Positions 9,112-16,531 of a DNA stretch of 37,024 bases are shown one piece after another. Under the pieces are notes generated by a model that saw only the letters and a program-made list of their open reading frames with translations, was not told the DNA's origin and searched no databases. The translations under genes and the position numbers were made by a program. Location of the stretch: positions 1 to 37,024 of the forward strand of contig JAPLXH010000012.1 in the NCBI GenBank assembly GCA_026396195.1. Reading direction: 5' to 3'. Every line of letters starts with the position of its first letter. Position 1 is the first letter of the stretch. Source of the DNA: Candidatus Nealsonbacteria bacterium. Lineage in GTDB: Bacteria > Patescibacteriota > Minisyncoccia > Minisyncoccales > JAGGXC01.

Positions 9112-9136
9112 GACCCAAAACTCGGGATAAGTTTTA

Positions 9137-11212
9137 ATGGCATTTTTTAAAAAATATGATATAAATAAGAAACAATTAATAATAAAAAAATTTATGCAAA
9201 AACAAATCAATCCTTTTTTAGCTTTTTTTATTTTAATACTTTTAGCTTTTATTGCGGGAGGATACATTCTTTTAGAGATTAATTATCCCGATGCTTTTAG
9301 TTTAGAAAATTTTTTATTTAAAAGAAATCCGCCTCCTGTCGCGACAACCACTCCAATTGTTTCTAATTTGGAAGAATTGAAAAAATTTGCCTCAGAAGAA
9401 GATTTTAAAAAATATTTGGAAAAATCAGAAATTAGCTATGGCTATTTAGGTTCTGCCCGGGCTATGGGCATTGGCGCAAGTGATGAAAAAATATCTTTAG
9501 AAGCGCCGTCGGCCATTAACGGGCTAGGAGGCGGAGGAGAAGCGCCGGAAAGAGTTTCCGAAACCAATGTTCAGGTTTTAGGAATTGACGAGCCGGACAT
9601 TGTAAAAACCAGCGGCAAGGAAATTTATTATTCTTTGTCTGGTTATTATTCGGGGCCTGTTTTTTTTGAAGAAAGGTATATTGTTCCGCCAAAAGATACG
9701 GGAAAAACAAAGGTTATAAAAGCCTTTCCCCCGGACGAACTGGGTTTAGATTCTGATATAAAAGAAACGGGAAGCCTGCTTTTACACAAAAATATTCTGA
9801 TAGTTTTTTCCAATAATAAAATTTTCGGTTACGATGTTTCAGACCCCAAGTCTCCAAAGAAAAAATGGACAAGCGAAATAGACGACAAAAGTTATTTTAA
9901 GGATGCCCGGCTTTATAACGATAAAATTTATTTAATCACTCAAACCATAATTAATGCTTCCAAGCCTTGTCCAATAGAGCCCTTAAGGGCCGAGGGGGTT
10001 GCTTTAACCGTAAAATGCGACCAAATTTATCATCCGACAGTTTCTTTCCCGGCTGATGTTACTTATAATGCTTCCGTTATTGACCCTGTTTCAGGGAAGA
10101 TAGAAAAAAATATTTCTATTGTTGGTTCGTCTTATTATTCAATACTTTATATGTCAGATAAGGGAATTTATTTGACATATTCTTATTCCGGTAATCTTAT
10201 CGAATTTTTCTCCAAGTTTTTCAAAGAAAAATGCCAGGACTTGGTGCCGAGCTGGTTTATTGAAAAACTGGAAAAATTATCAAGCTATGATATAAGCGAT
10301 TCGGCGAAACAAACCGAACTTGACGTTATATTCCAAAAATATCAAAATTCCCTGAGTAATGATGAAAGCTTAAGAATAGAAAATGAATTCAGCAATCGGA
10401 TGTCGGACTACTACAAAGAACACAAAAGAGAATTGGAAAAAACCGGCATCGTGAAAATAGGACTTGAAGATTTTTCAATCTTAGCTTCCGGCAACGTTCC
10501 CGGAAAGCTTTTAAATCAATTTTCTTTGGATGAATATAAGGATTATTTAAGGGTTGCGGTTACTGTTGGCGAGGGATTTTGGGGGATGGGAGGAATGGGC
10601 AGTGTCAGAGAATCGGCTAATGATATTTATGTTTTAGACAAAGACCTTAATATAAATGGCGAAATTAAAGACTTGGGACTGGAAGAAAAAATTTATTCAG
10701 CTCGTTTTGTCGAGGACAAGGGATATTTAGTTACTTTCCGCCAAATTGACCCGTTTTTCGTGCTTGATTTGTCTAATCCCCAGAAACCGAAAATGAGCGG
10801 GGAGCTAAAAATCCCGGGGTATTCTTCTTACTTGCACCCGATTACCAAAGATAAAATTTTAGGAATCGGACAAGAAAGTTCTCAAGTAAAAGTTTCCTTG
10901 TTCGACGTGAAGTCAGCTGAAAACCCGAAAGAAGTATCCAAGTACAATTTAAGCGAATATTGGTCTGATGTTCTAAGCACCCACCACGCTTTCTTGTTAG
11001 ACACAAAACATCAGATTTTCTTTTTACCCGGAAGCAAAGGCGGTTATATATTTTCTTATAAAGATGACAATTTGAAAATGATAAAAGCCATAAGCGACAT
11101 AAGGGCAAAAAGAGCGGTTTACCTTGATGATTATCTTTATATAATCGGAGAGGATAAAATCGTTGTTTTATATGAAATAAACTGGGAGGAAGTCAATGAA
11201 TTGGATTTTTAA
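9137..11212 (+). CDS. Secreted/anchored beta-propeller domain protein (PF09826-like)
   Basis: A 691-residue extracytoplasmic protein. One hydrophobic helix lies at about 26-46, followed by a Pro/Thr-rich stalk and a large all-beta region from about residue 140. The hallmark of the family is present: N-V-Q-V-L-G-I-D-E-P-D-I-V-K-T-S-G-K at 144-161, matching the 'secreted protein containing C-terminal beta-propeller' group. Later blades show repeated IYLITQ, GYLVTFRQIDPFFVLDLSNP and YLYIIGEDKIVVLYEI strands. The ATG at 9194 (M20) also precedes the membrane helix and may be the real start. The biochemical function of the family is unknown; adhesion or protein binding at the cell surface is a reasonable inference. 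Confidence 0.82.
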   Translation: MAFFKKYDINKKQLIIKKFMQKQINPFLAFFILILLAFIAGGYILLEINYPDAFSLENFLFKRNPPPVATTTPIVSNLEELKKFASEEDFKKYLEKSEISYGYLGSARAMGIGASDEKISLEAPSAINGLGGGGEAPERVSETNVQVLGIDEPDIVKTSGKEIYYSLSGYYSGPVFFEERYIVPPKDTGKTKVIKAFPPDELGLDSDIKETGSLLLHKNILIVFSNNKIFGYDVSDPKSPKKKWTSEIDDKSYFKDARLYNDKIYLITQTIINASKPCPIEPLRAEGVALTVKCDQIYHPTVSFPADVTYNASVIDPVSGKIEKNISIVGSSYYSILYMSDKGIYLTYSYSGNLIEFFSKFFKEKCQDLVPSWFIEKLEKLSSYDISDSAKQTELDVIFQKYQNSLSNDESLRIENEFSNRMSDYYKEHKRELEKTGIVKIGLEDFSILASGNVPGKLLNQFSLDEYKDYLRVAVTVGEGFWGMGGMGSVRESANDIYVLDKDLNINGEIKDLGLEEKIYSARFVEDKGYLVTFRQIDPFFVLDLSNPQKPKMSGELKIPGYSSYLHPITKDKILGIGQESSQVKVSLFDVKSAENPKEVSKYNLSEYWSDVLSTHHAFLLDTKHQIFFLPGSKGGYIFSYKDDNLKMIKAISDIRAKRAVYLDDYLYIIGEDKIVVLYEINWEEVNELDF

Positions 11213-11221
11213 TTTAATAAT

Positions 11222-11470
11222 ATGTTTGAAAAAATAAAACAATTAAAACAACTGAAAGACCTTAAAGATTCTTTGGAAAAAGAAAAATTTGAAATTGAAA
11301 AAAACGGCACGAAAATAACAATGAATGGAAAAATGGAAATTGAAGAAATCAAATTGAATCCGGCTTTGGCAAAGGAGGAGCAAGAAATAATTTTAAAAGA
11401 TTGTTTCAACGAGGCTATGAAGAAAATTCAGATGATAGCCGCCCAAAAAATGATGCAAATGCAAGATTAG
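11222..11470 (+). CDS. YbaB/EbfC-like nucleoid-associated protein
   Basis: An 82-residue protein with an N-terminal helix rich in Lys and Leu (residues 1-27), a short beta segment (KITMNGKMEIEEIKLNP) and a C-terminal helix ending in a Met/Gln-rich stretch. This matches YbaB/EbfC DNA-binding dimers, which bind DNA and are usually encoded near dnaX/recR. It is shorter than the usual 100-110 residues, and its family neighbours recR and dnaX are absent here. It starts 9 bases after the beta-propeller gene, so the two may share a transcript. Confidence 0.75.
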   Translation: MFEKIKQLKQLKDLKDSLEKEKFEIEKNGTKITMNGKMEIEEIKLNPALAKEEQEIILKDCFNEAMKKIQMIAAQKMMQMQD

Positions 11471-11547
11471 CATCTTTGATTTTCTCGGGTTTTTATTTAT
11501 GGTAAAATAAAAATTGAAATCATTAAAATTATTGAAAAATTAATTTT

Positions 11548-12267
11548 ATGTTGGAAAAATTAAACATGGGAGTGCCGACTCCCATAGGGCTAGCCATAAT
11601 TTCTCTTCTTGCTATGTTGGTGGGCGGGCTTAGTATTTCCCAGTATTTTGATGTAAAAAAAGAGCAAACTTTTGAGGAGGAATTAAATTTTTTACAGACA
11701 AAAATTCAAGAAAAGAGGTTCGGGTGGGAAATTTATAAAAATGAAGTTTTAAAAATCCAGCTTGAATATCCCAAAGAAATTGTTTCTCTTTTGGAAGAGC
11801 AAAATAAAATATCTTTAAATCATTTTGTTGCTTTTGAGCATAACGACCCCTGTGATTTTAAGGGAGACAGTTTAAAGCTTAAAGAATTGGTTGATTTTAA
11901 GGTTAATTTTGAAATTTTTAAGGGAGGACTGGAAGAAGCGGTCAAGAACAATGAAAGCAAGGAGTTCTTTTCTGATTATTTTTTAAACAAAAAACTTAAG
12001 TTAGAACCCGGATTCATTGATGAAATTACGATTGGTAATTTGAATGGTTACCTTATAACTGAGGGAATCGAGGGTTGCGGCCAGTATGTTTATTATTTTC
12101 CGTTAAATTCGAAAAACACCTTGATTGTTTGGAGAGCCTTTGTTCCGGAGTTCCAGCCGATAATTGCGGATTACCAAAATAATTTGCAAATACCCGGCAT
12201 TATTTCTCCGGAAAAAGAGGAAAGCCTGTTTAAACAAATATTTTCTACTTTTAAATTAATTGATTAA
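11548..12267 (+). CDS. Membrane-anchored hypothetical protein
   Basis: Not recognised. The 239 residues start with a short cytoplasmic end and a membrane helix at about 12-32 (PIGLAIISLLAMLVGGLSIS), then a charged helix (about 38-58) and a soluble mixed alpha/beta region. Two Cys residues (CDFKGDSLKL and GIEGCGQYVYYF) lie on the outer side and might form a disulfide. The segment WEIYKNEVLKIQLEYPKE resembles the start of small extracytoplasmic domains common in CPR hypotheticals. It is followed by the minus-strand RNA region. There is no convincing terminator for this gene other than the hairpin at 12291-12312, which reads better on the minus strand. Confidence 0.65.
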   Translation: MLEKLNMGVPTPIGLAIISLLAMLVGGLSISQYFDVKKEQTFEEELNFLQTKIQEKRFGWEIYKNEVLKIQLEYPKEIVSLLEEQNKISLNHFVAFEHNDPCDFKGDSLKLKELVDFKVNFEIFKGGLEEAVKNNESKEFFSDYFLNKKLKLEPGFIDEITIGNLNGYLITEGIEGCGQYVYYFPLNSKNTLIVWRAFVPEFQPIIADYQNNLQIPGIISPEKEESLFKQIFSTFKLID

Positions 12268-12280
12268 TTGATTGTTTTTT

Positions 12281-12312
12281 AAAAAAATAGCCCAAGTATA
12301 ACTAATCTTGGG
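12281..12312 (-). terminator. Terminator of the candidate small RNA
   Basis: On the minus strand CCCAAG (12312-12307), a 10-base loop, CTTGGG (12296-12291), then CTATTTTTTT. On the plus strand the same stem is followed by ATTTTTG, so it might weakly end the 11548-12267 transcript too. Confidence 0.65.
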
Positions 12313-12452
12313 ATTTTTGATTTCAGAAGAATACTAATTTATAAGGTGCTGGAGAGTGAGATAATGGGCCAGAAAAAGGGCCGGCTCGAGATGGGATTCA
12401 TAACTACCAAGGATGGGATGCACACTTTAAAAAACCTTCCCTTTTCTAGCCC
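12281..12452 (-). ncRNA. Candidate structured small RNA of about 170 nt
   Basis: No protein frame of note lies here. On the minus strand a consensus-like promoter points to a start at G12452. The first 14 bases (GGGCTAGAAAAGGG, 12452-12439) pair with CCCTTTTTCTGGCCC (12380-12366), giving 14 base pairs with one G-U and one bulged U. The enclosed loop holds two near-identical 11-mers, TGCATCCCATC (12422-12412) and TGAATCCCATC (12400-12390). After a linker of about 50 bases the unit ends in a terminator (CCCAAG/CTTGGG then CTA and seven T). It does not match 6S, SRP, tmRNA, RNase P or a riboswitch that I recognise. The exposed AUCCCAUC copies could act as seeds against G-rich ribosome sites. Confidence 0.6.
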
Positions 12453-12459
12453 GGATATA

Positions 12460-12487
12460 ATATTATATAAATTTTATTTTTTGTCAA
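12460..12487 (-). promoter_or_regulatory. Promoter of the candidate small RNA
   Basis: On the minus strand a perfect TTGACA (12487-12482), a 16-base spacer, and TAATAT (12465-12460), with a perfect TATAAT overlapping it at 12467-12462 (14-base spacing). The first G of the stable 5' stem lies 8 bases after the -10, the expected start-site distance. Confidence 0.6.
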
Positions 12488-12523
12488 TAAGTTCGTTGTA
12501 GGAGCTATGAGGCGCGAGTAAAG

Positions 12524-12563
12524 AAAAAAGGCCTTGGTGTTTTAATAAAAAACAACCAAGACC
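12524..12563 (-). terminator. Rho-independent terminator of the 41-codon gene
   Basis: On the minus strand GGTCTTGGT-T-GTTTT pairs with AAAACACCAAGGCC: 14 pairs counting one G-U, one bulged T, 5-base loop. It runs straight into TTTTTTCTTT. It starts 14 bases after the stop codon of the small gene. Confidence 0.75.
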
Positions 12564-12577
12564 ATGTGTTCGAAGTG

Positions 12578-12703
12578 CTATTTGAAGAAAAATTTCCCGT
12601 TTCTTTTTTCTACATAGCCTTTTTTTGCCAGCTCATCGGCTCTTTCTTCTGTTGTTACTCTTCCAATACCTTTACCTTCTCCTCTTAAGATTTCTACTTC
12701 CAT
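12578..12703 (-). CDS. 41-residue small protein, unknown function
   Basis: A short minus-strand gene. The product starts M-E-V-E-I-L-R-G-E-G-K-G and ends K-R-N-G-K-F-F-F-K; it is charged and soluble with a predicted helix at about 18-30 (TEERADELAKKGYVEK). It has one of the clearest Shine-Dalgarno sequences in the window (GGAGGG, three bases before the ATG), its own consensus promoter at 12856-12883, a leader of about 145 bases, and a strong terminator just after the stop. I do not recognise a family; similar short Lys/Glu-rich proteins with an 'A-x-x-L-x-x-K-G-Y' pattern occur in phages. The signals make chance unlikely, but no homolog check was possible. Confidence 0.6.
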   Translation of the reverse strand: MEVEILRGEGKGIGRVTTEERADELAKKGYVEKRNGKFFFK

Positions 12704-12849
12704 TTTCCCTCCATTTGTGTAGGGAAGAGAGAGGGTTTTAGTTGTTCATTGAAAACCCCCTATCCTTATCCTACAGTTTGTAGAGAAATGATGGCAAATG
12801 AAGGCAAGCTCTGCTACAAGCTCTATTAATAAACCACCTCTTTCTCCAC
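12704..12849 (-). promoter_or_regulatory. Structured 5' leader of the 41-codon gene
   Basis: Read on the minus strand. A 10-pair hairpin (AGGGGGTTTT 12762-12753 with AAAACCCTCT 12738-12729, one G-U) contains a minimal ATG-AAC-AAC-TAA frame in its loop. Right after it, TTCCCT (12726-12721) can pair with AGGGAA (12710-12705), which covers most of the Shine-Dalgarno sequence. Further upstream GAGCTTG is repeated after 5 bases (12823-12805 region) and CTACA/TGTAG form a small hairpin. This layout would suit translational control by an RNA switch, a thermosensor or a bound factor. Confidence 0.5.
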
Positions 12850-12855
12850 GTTTCT

Positions 12856-12883
12856 AATATACTGTTTTATCAATTTTTGTCAA
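12856..12883 (-). promoter_or_regulatory. Sigma-70 promoter for the 41-codon gene
   Basis: On the minus strand TTGACA (12883-12878), a 16-base spacer and TATATT (12861-12856). It diverges from the lamin-tail gene promoter, which begins 17 bases away at 12900. Confidence 0.7.
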
Positions 12884-12899
12884 TAAACAGAATTTCCAC

Positions 12900-12928
12900 T
12901 TGTGGTAATTTTTTTAAATTTGTATCAT
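12900..12928 (+). promoter_or_regulatory. Promoter for the lamin-tail protein gene
   Basis: TTGTGG (12900-12905), 17-base spacer, TATCAT (12923-12928), 13 bases before the ATG. The -35 is part of the short inverted repeat CCAC-TT-GTGG (12896-12905), located between two divergent promoters. Confidence 0.45.
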
Positions 12929-12940
12929 TAAAAAATATTT

Positions 12941-15622
12941 ATGAAAAAGGTCATTTTACCGGCGGTTTTTGTTTTACTCCTATTTTTAGCGGGAGTTTTT
13001 TTGTTTATCGAGTTTAGGGAAGAAATCAGCGATAAAATAAAAAATTTTGTTTTTCAAAAAAACATTTTTTCTCCGGCAGCTTTAATATCAAGCTCTCTTT
13101 ATTTTTCTGATAAATTTCTGCCAGAAGAACAGCTTTATTTTAAAGAATCAAAAATCAATGACTCAAGAGAAAAACCGTCAAAGGTAAAAACAGAAATTAA
13201 TGATGAAGAGTTGAAATTATTAGAACTTCAGGAAATTTTAGACGATTTAACCGAAAAAGCCGATTTAATTGCTCGAGAAATAGAAGAAATGACAAAGAAA
13301 GAGATACTTAAAGACGAAGAACAAGAAATTTTAGAAAAAGAGATTGAAGACGAAAAAGATAAGGATAAGGAGCTTAAAGAAGAGCCGGAAAAAGAAAAAT
13401 TTGAAAAAGAACAAAATAAGGAAATTGTTTTTTGCAATAAAATACCGGGAATCGGTTCTTTAAGAAAAACAATTATTTTCAACGAAATTGCTTGGTCGGG
13501 CACAAAGACTTCGGCTAACGACGAATGGATTGAGCTAAAAAATATTTCCAATTCTCCGGTTGATTTAAAGAATTGGCAAATTTTAGACAAAGCCGGACAA
13601 ATAAAAATAGTTTTTGAAGAAAATCGGATTTTGTTCCCTCAAAGCCTTTATTTATTGGAAAGAACCGATGATAATTCAGCGCCCGGAGCAGCAGCTGATT
13701 TTATTTATCAAGGAATACTTAACGATGACGAAGAAGAACTGTATCTTTTTAATGATAATTGCGCCTTGGAAGATGAAATTATCGCAGTTCCTTATTGGCC
13801 GGCCGGTGATAAGATTGAAAAAAAATCAATGGAAAGAGGAGCAGATTTAAATTGGCACTCTTACTGCGGAGGACTTCAAAATGGAATTTCAGGAACGCCA
13901 AAAAATCAAAACAGTTTTTGTTTTTCAAATTCAGCCGGAGTTGGTTCAAATCCGCAGGCGCCCTTAGTTCTGGAGGAAAAATTTCCAAAAATTTTGATTA
14001 CCGAAGTCCAAATTGAAGGCAATGAATCTTTTTTTGATTTTATTGAGATTTATAATTCCAGCACTTATTCTGTTGATATTTCCAGCTTTCAATTAAAGAG
14101 AAAAAGCTCCAGCGGAACAGAATATTCAATAAGAATTTTCCCGGAAGGCAGTGTTATTTTGGCTAAAGATTATTTTTTGTGGATAAATTCGGATTACGCT
14201 TCTTTCAGTCAAATTTTAGCTGATGTTTCTTCTACTCAAACCTTAGCCAAAAATAATAGCATTGCTTTACTTGATAAGGAAAAAAATATCATTGATTCTT
14301 TGGCTTGGGGAAGCAGCAGCAATCCATTTTTAGAGGGAATGGCCTTTGTGGAAAACCCTGTGGAAAACCAAAGTTTAGGAAGAAAATGGGATAAAAAAAG
14401 TCAGAACTATCAAGACACGGAAAATAATTATCAAGATTTTGAAATTCAAGATTCAAGCCCTAGACTAATAAATGAATCTCTAAACCAAGCGCCAACATCT
14501 TCTTTCGTTTTTTATTCTTCTTCTTCGGTCTTGGAAATAAATCAAGAAATTATTTTTGATGCTTTGTTTTCCACTGACTCTGACGGGGAAATCAGTATTT
14601 TTTATTGGGATTTTGGCGACAATAACTCGGCTACTACCGCTTTAGCTACAACTTCCCATTCTTATTCTACTTTTGGGGATTATTTGGTGAACCTGATGGT
14701 CGTTGATGACAAGGGCAAAATCAGCTTGCCCGCTACTCTTAGTTTGAGTATAGTTTTTTTAGAACCGATTTTAGAGATAGAGCCTGATTTTTTTGATTTT
14801 CAAATTGAAAAAGGGGCAACTAGTTCAGAAATTAAAAATTTAATAATAAAAAATTCGGGGAAAGGCGATTTAAATTGGTTTATTTTTATTGCCTACGCAA
14901 CAGATACAACTCAGGTTGAATGGCTTTCAATAAGCTCAACCAGCAATATTCTTTTAGCCTCATCCTCTTTCAGTTTGGAAATTTCAATAATTCCCGATAG
15001 CTTAAAGGCCGGAGTTTATAGTGCGAAAATAAAAATAGAAAGCATGGAACTTGTCCTTAAATCAGTTTTGATTAATCTGGTTATTTTTAAAAATTTTTTA
15101 GCTCAAGATGTGGTAATAAATGAAATTGCTTGGATGGGGACAGAAGCCAATGCCAGTGATGAATGGATAGAGCTTTTTAACAACACCGAAGAAGAGATTG
15201 ATTTAACCGGCTGGAAGATTAAGTCATCGGAAGGAAGTTCGGAAATCGAGCTTTCCGGGAAAATCTTAACCCAAAATTATTTTCTTTTGGAAAGAACCGA
15301 CGACCAAACCATTTCCAATATTAAGGCTGATCAGGTTTATACCGGTGCTTTGGGAAACGACGGAGAAAAATTAGAACTAAGAGATGCTAGCAATAATTTA
15401 ATTGATTTTATTGATTGTTCTTCGGGTTGGTTTTTTGGCCAGAATCAGAAAATAGGGGACGAGTGGACGAGAGCGTCTATGGAAAGAAAAAATCCAAAAA
15501 ATTCCGGAAACGATTTATTAAATTGGGCAACAAACGATGGATTAAATATTATTGGCGAAGACGCGGAAAGTAATTATATTTTAGGCACCCCTAAGCAGCA
15601 AAACAGCGCTTATCTTCCCTGA
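12941..15622 (+). CDS. Surface protein with three lamin-tail domains and a PKD domain
   Basis: An 893-residue exported or anchored protein. A membrane helix at 4-24 is followed by a charged coiled coil (about 85-162, nearly all Glu/Lys). Domains in order: lamin-tail domain (LTD) 1 from about 178 (IIFNEIAWSGTKTSANDEWIELKN), a divergent LTD2 from about 350 (ILITEVQIEG...DFIEIYNSS), PKD domain about 518-604 (FSTDSDGEISIFYWDFGD), a BACON/Ig-like domain about 610-712, and LTD3 from about 723 (VVINEIAWMGTEANASDEW). LTD1 and LTD3 share many residues, suggesting internal duplication. Such proteins are surface-exposed in CPR bacteria and may bind DNA, glycans or other cells. There is no C-terminal sorting motif, so the N-terminal helix probably anchors it. 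Confidence 0.85.
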   Translation: MKKVILPAVFVLLLFLAGVFLFIEFREEISDKIKNFVFQKNIFSPAALISSSLYFSDKFLPEEQLYFKESKINDSREKPSKVKTEINDEELKLLELQEILDDLTEKADLIAREIEEMTKKEILKDEEQEILEKEIEDEKDKDKELKEEPEKEKFEKEQNKEIVFCNKIPGIGSLRKTIIFNEIAWSGTKTSANDEWIELKNISNSPVDLKNWQILDKAGQIKIVFEENRILFPQSLYLLERTDDNSAPGAAADFIYQGILNDDEEELYLFNDNCALEDEIIAVPYWPAGDKIEKKSMERGADLNWHSYCGGLQNGISGTPKNQNSFCFSNSAGVGSNPQAPLVLEEKFPKILITEVQIEGNESFFDFIEIYNSSTYSVDISSFQLKRKSSSGTEYSIRIFPEGSVILAKDYFLWINSDYASFSQILADVSSTQTLAKNNSIALLDKEKNIIDSLAWGSSSNPFLEGMAFVENPVENQSLGRKWDKKSQNYQDTENNYQDFEIQDSSPRLINESLNQAPTSSFVFYSSSSVLEINQEIIFDALFSTDSDGEISIFYWDFGDNNSATTALATTSHSYSTFGDYLVNLMVVDDKGKISLPATLSLSIVFLEPILEIEPDFFDFQIEKGATSSEIKNLIIKNSGKGDLNWFIFIAYATDTTQVEWLSISSTSNILLASSSFSLEISIIPDSLKAGVYSAKIKIESMELVLKSVLINLVIFKNFLAQDVVINEIAWMGTEANASDEWIELFNNTEEEIDLTGWKIKSSEGSSEIELSGKILTQNYFLLERTDDQTISNIKADQVYTGALGNDGEKLELRDASNNLIDFIDCSSGWFFGQNQKIGDEWTRASMERKNPKNSGNDLLNWATNDGLNIIGEDAESNYILGTPKQQNSAYLP

Positions 15623-15643
15623 AAAATAGACAGTTTTTCACAA

Positions 15644-15672
15644 TTGACTTTTAAGCAAAATCCCATTAACAT
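15644..15672 (+). promoter_or_regulatory. Promoter for the winged-helix regulator gene
   Basis: TTGACT (15644-15649), a 17-base spacer and TAACAT (15667-15672), 23 bases before the ATG at 15696. Confidence 0.5.
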
Positions 15673-15695
15673 TACTCAGAAAAGGTTTTTAAAAA

Positions 15696-16427
15696 ATGGA
15701 CAAAAATTATTTTATTAAACTTACTTTAAATCTTTATCGGTTGACTTTGCTTTTTCCCAAGAAGGACCCTTTGAGATATAAAATGAGGGAGTTGGGCGTT
15801 GAAATTTCGGCCAGCTCCATTTTAATTTTTGAAAAAGATTTTTTGTCTTTCGAGGATTTGCTTTCAGAAACAAAAGAACAAATCGAAATTTTAGATTGTT
15901 TTTTCGAGGTGGTAAAAAATTTAAACTGGGTGAGTGTTGAAAAAATCTTTGAGATTCAAAAAGAATATGATAAAATAAAAAAAGAGTTAACCGAATTTTT
16001 ATTTGAAAAAGAAAAACAGCTGAATTTTGATTTAGTAAAAAATATACAATCAGAAGAAAAAACGATCGAGGATAGGGCTGTGGAAAACTCTTTTTTTAAT
16101 TTAGAAACAAAAAAGGAAAAAGATTTAGAAAAAAAAATAATCTCAATGGATAAGGATTTGATTGGAGCTGAAGAATTTGTTAAAATTGAAGATTCTGTTT
16201 CTTTGGCAGAAAGAAAAGTTTCTTCTTTTGAAAATCCTTTTCAGGGCAGAAAAGATAAAATTTTGGAAATTTTAAAACAAAGAGAAAAAGCCCAGGTCGG
16301 TGATTTTAAAGAAGTTTTTCCCGAAGTCAGCAAAAGGACATTGAGAAGAGATTTTAAATCTTTGATGGAAGAAGGATTGGTAGAGAGAATGGGTGAAAAA
16401 AGCGAAACATTTTATAAGATTAAGTGA
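15696..16427 (+). CDS. Winged-helix (DeoR-like HTH) regulator with a helical N-terminal domain
   Basis: A 243-residue cytoplasmic protein. The N-terminal part (about 1-110) is all helical and resembles the helical modules found with HTH domains in CPR hypotheticals. A charged linker spans about 110-180. The C-terminal 60 residues form a winged helix: GRKDKILEILKQREKAQVGDF, then the recognition helix VSKRTLRRDFKSLMEEGLV, ending EKSETFYKIK, close to the DeoR-type HTH. The family ligand domain of DeoR proteins is absent. It is encoded directly before a sigma factor gene, and four copies of TAGGACA lie just after its stop, making autologous or sigma-gene control plausible. Confidence 0.75.
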   Translation: MDKNYFIKLTLNLYRLTLLFPKKDPLRYKMRELGVEISASSILIFEKDFLSFEDLLSETKEQIEILDCFFEVVKNLNWVSVEKIFEIQKEYDKIKKELTEFLFEKEKQLNFDLVKNIQSEEKTIEDRAVENSFFNLETKKEKDLEKKIISMDKDLIGAEEFVKIEDSVSLAERKVSSFENPFQGRKDKILEILKQREKAQVGDFKEVFPEVSKRTLRRDFKSLMEEGLVERMGEKSETFYKIK

Positions 16428-16479
16428 TAGGACAGATAGTTAGGACATAAAATATATAGGACAAAAAGATTATGTCCTA
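16428..16479. promoter_or_regulatory. Cluster of four TAGGACA sites, candidate operator
   Basis: TAGGACA occurs at 16428-16434, 16441-16447 and 16457-16463, and inverted (TGTCCTA) at 16473-16479. Copies two and four are part of a perfect 10-base inverted repeat, TAGGACATAA (16441-16450) / TTATGTCCTA (16470-16479). The cluster ends 11 bases before the -35 of the sigma gene, a typical activator position, and lies right after a winged-helix regulator gene. Confidence 0.6.
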
Positions 16480-16490
16480 TGTAAATTAAA

Positions 16491-16519
16491 TTGTTTTTTG
16501 AGAAAAAATTTCGTATAAA
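16491..16519 (+). promoter_or_regulatory. Promoter for the sigma factor gene
   Basis: TTGTTT (16491-16496), 17-base spacer, TATAAA (16514-16519), 12 bases before the ATG at 16532. The imperfect -35 fits a promoter that needs an activator. Confidence 0.55.
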
Positions 16520-16531
16520 ATAAATAAACAA

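Noticed and set aside
12338-12400. Minus-strand 20-codon frame (M-N-P-I-S-S-R-P) inside the candidate small RNA.
   Set aside because: It has no ribosome site, and its sequence is explained by the stem and repeat; noncoding RNA is the simpler reading.
12355-12452. The same region read on the plus strand as a riboswitch before the lamin-tail gene.
   Set aside because: The consensus promoter and U-rich terminator are on the minus strand, and the element lies about 490 bases before the next plus-strand gene. I recognise no T-box, SAM, cobalamin or TPP core in either orientation.
13228-13590. Minus-strand 120-codon frame within the lamin-tail gene.
   Set aside because: It is the Ser/Leu-rich antisense of the Glu/Lys coiled coil; no promoter or terminator.
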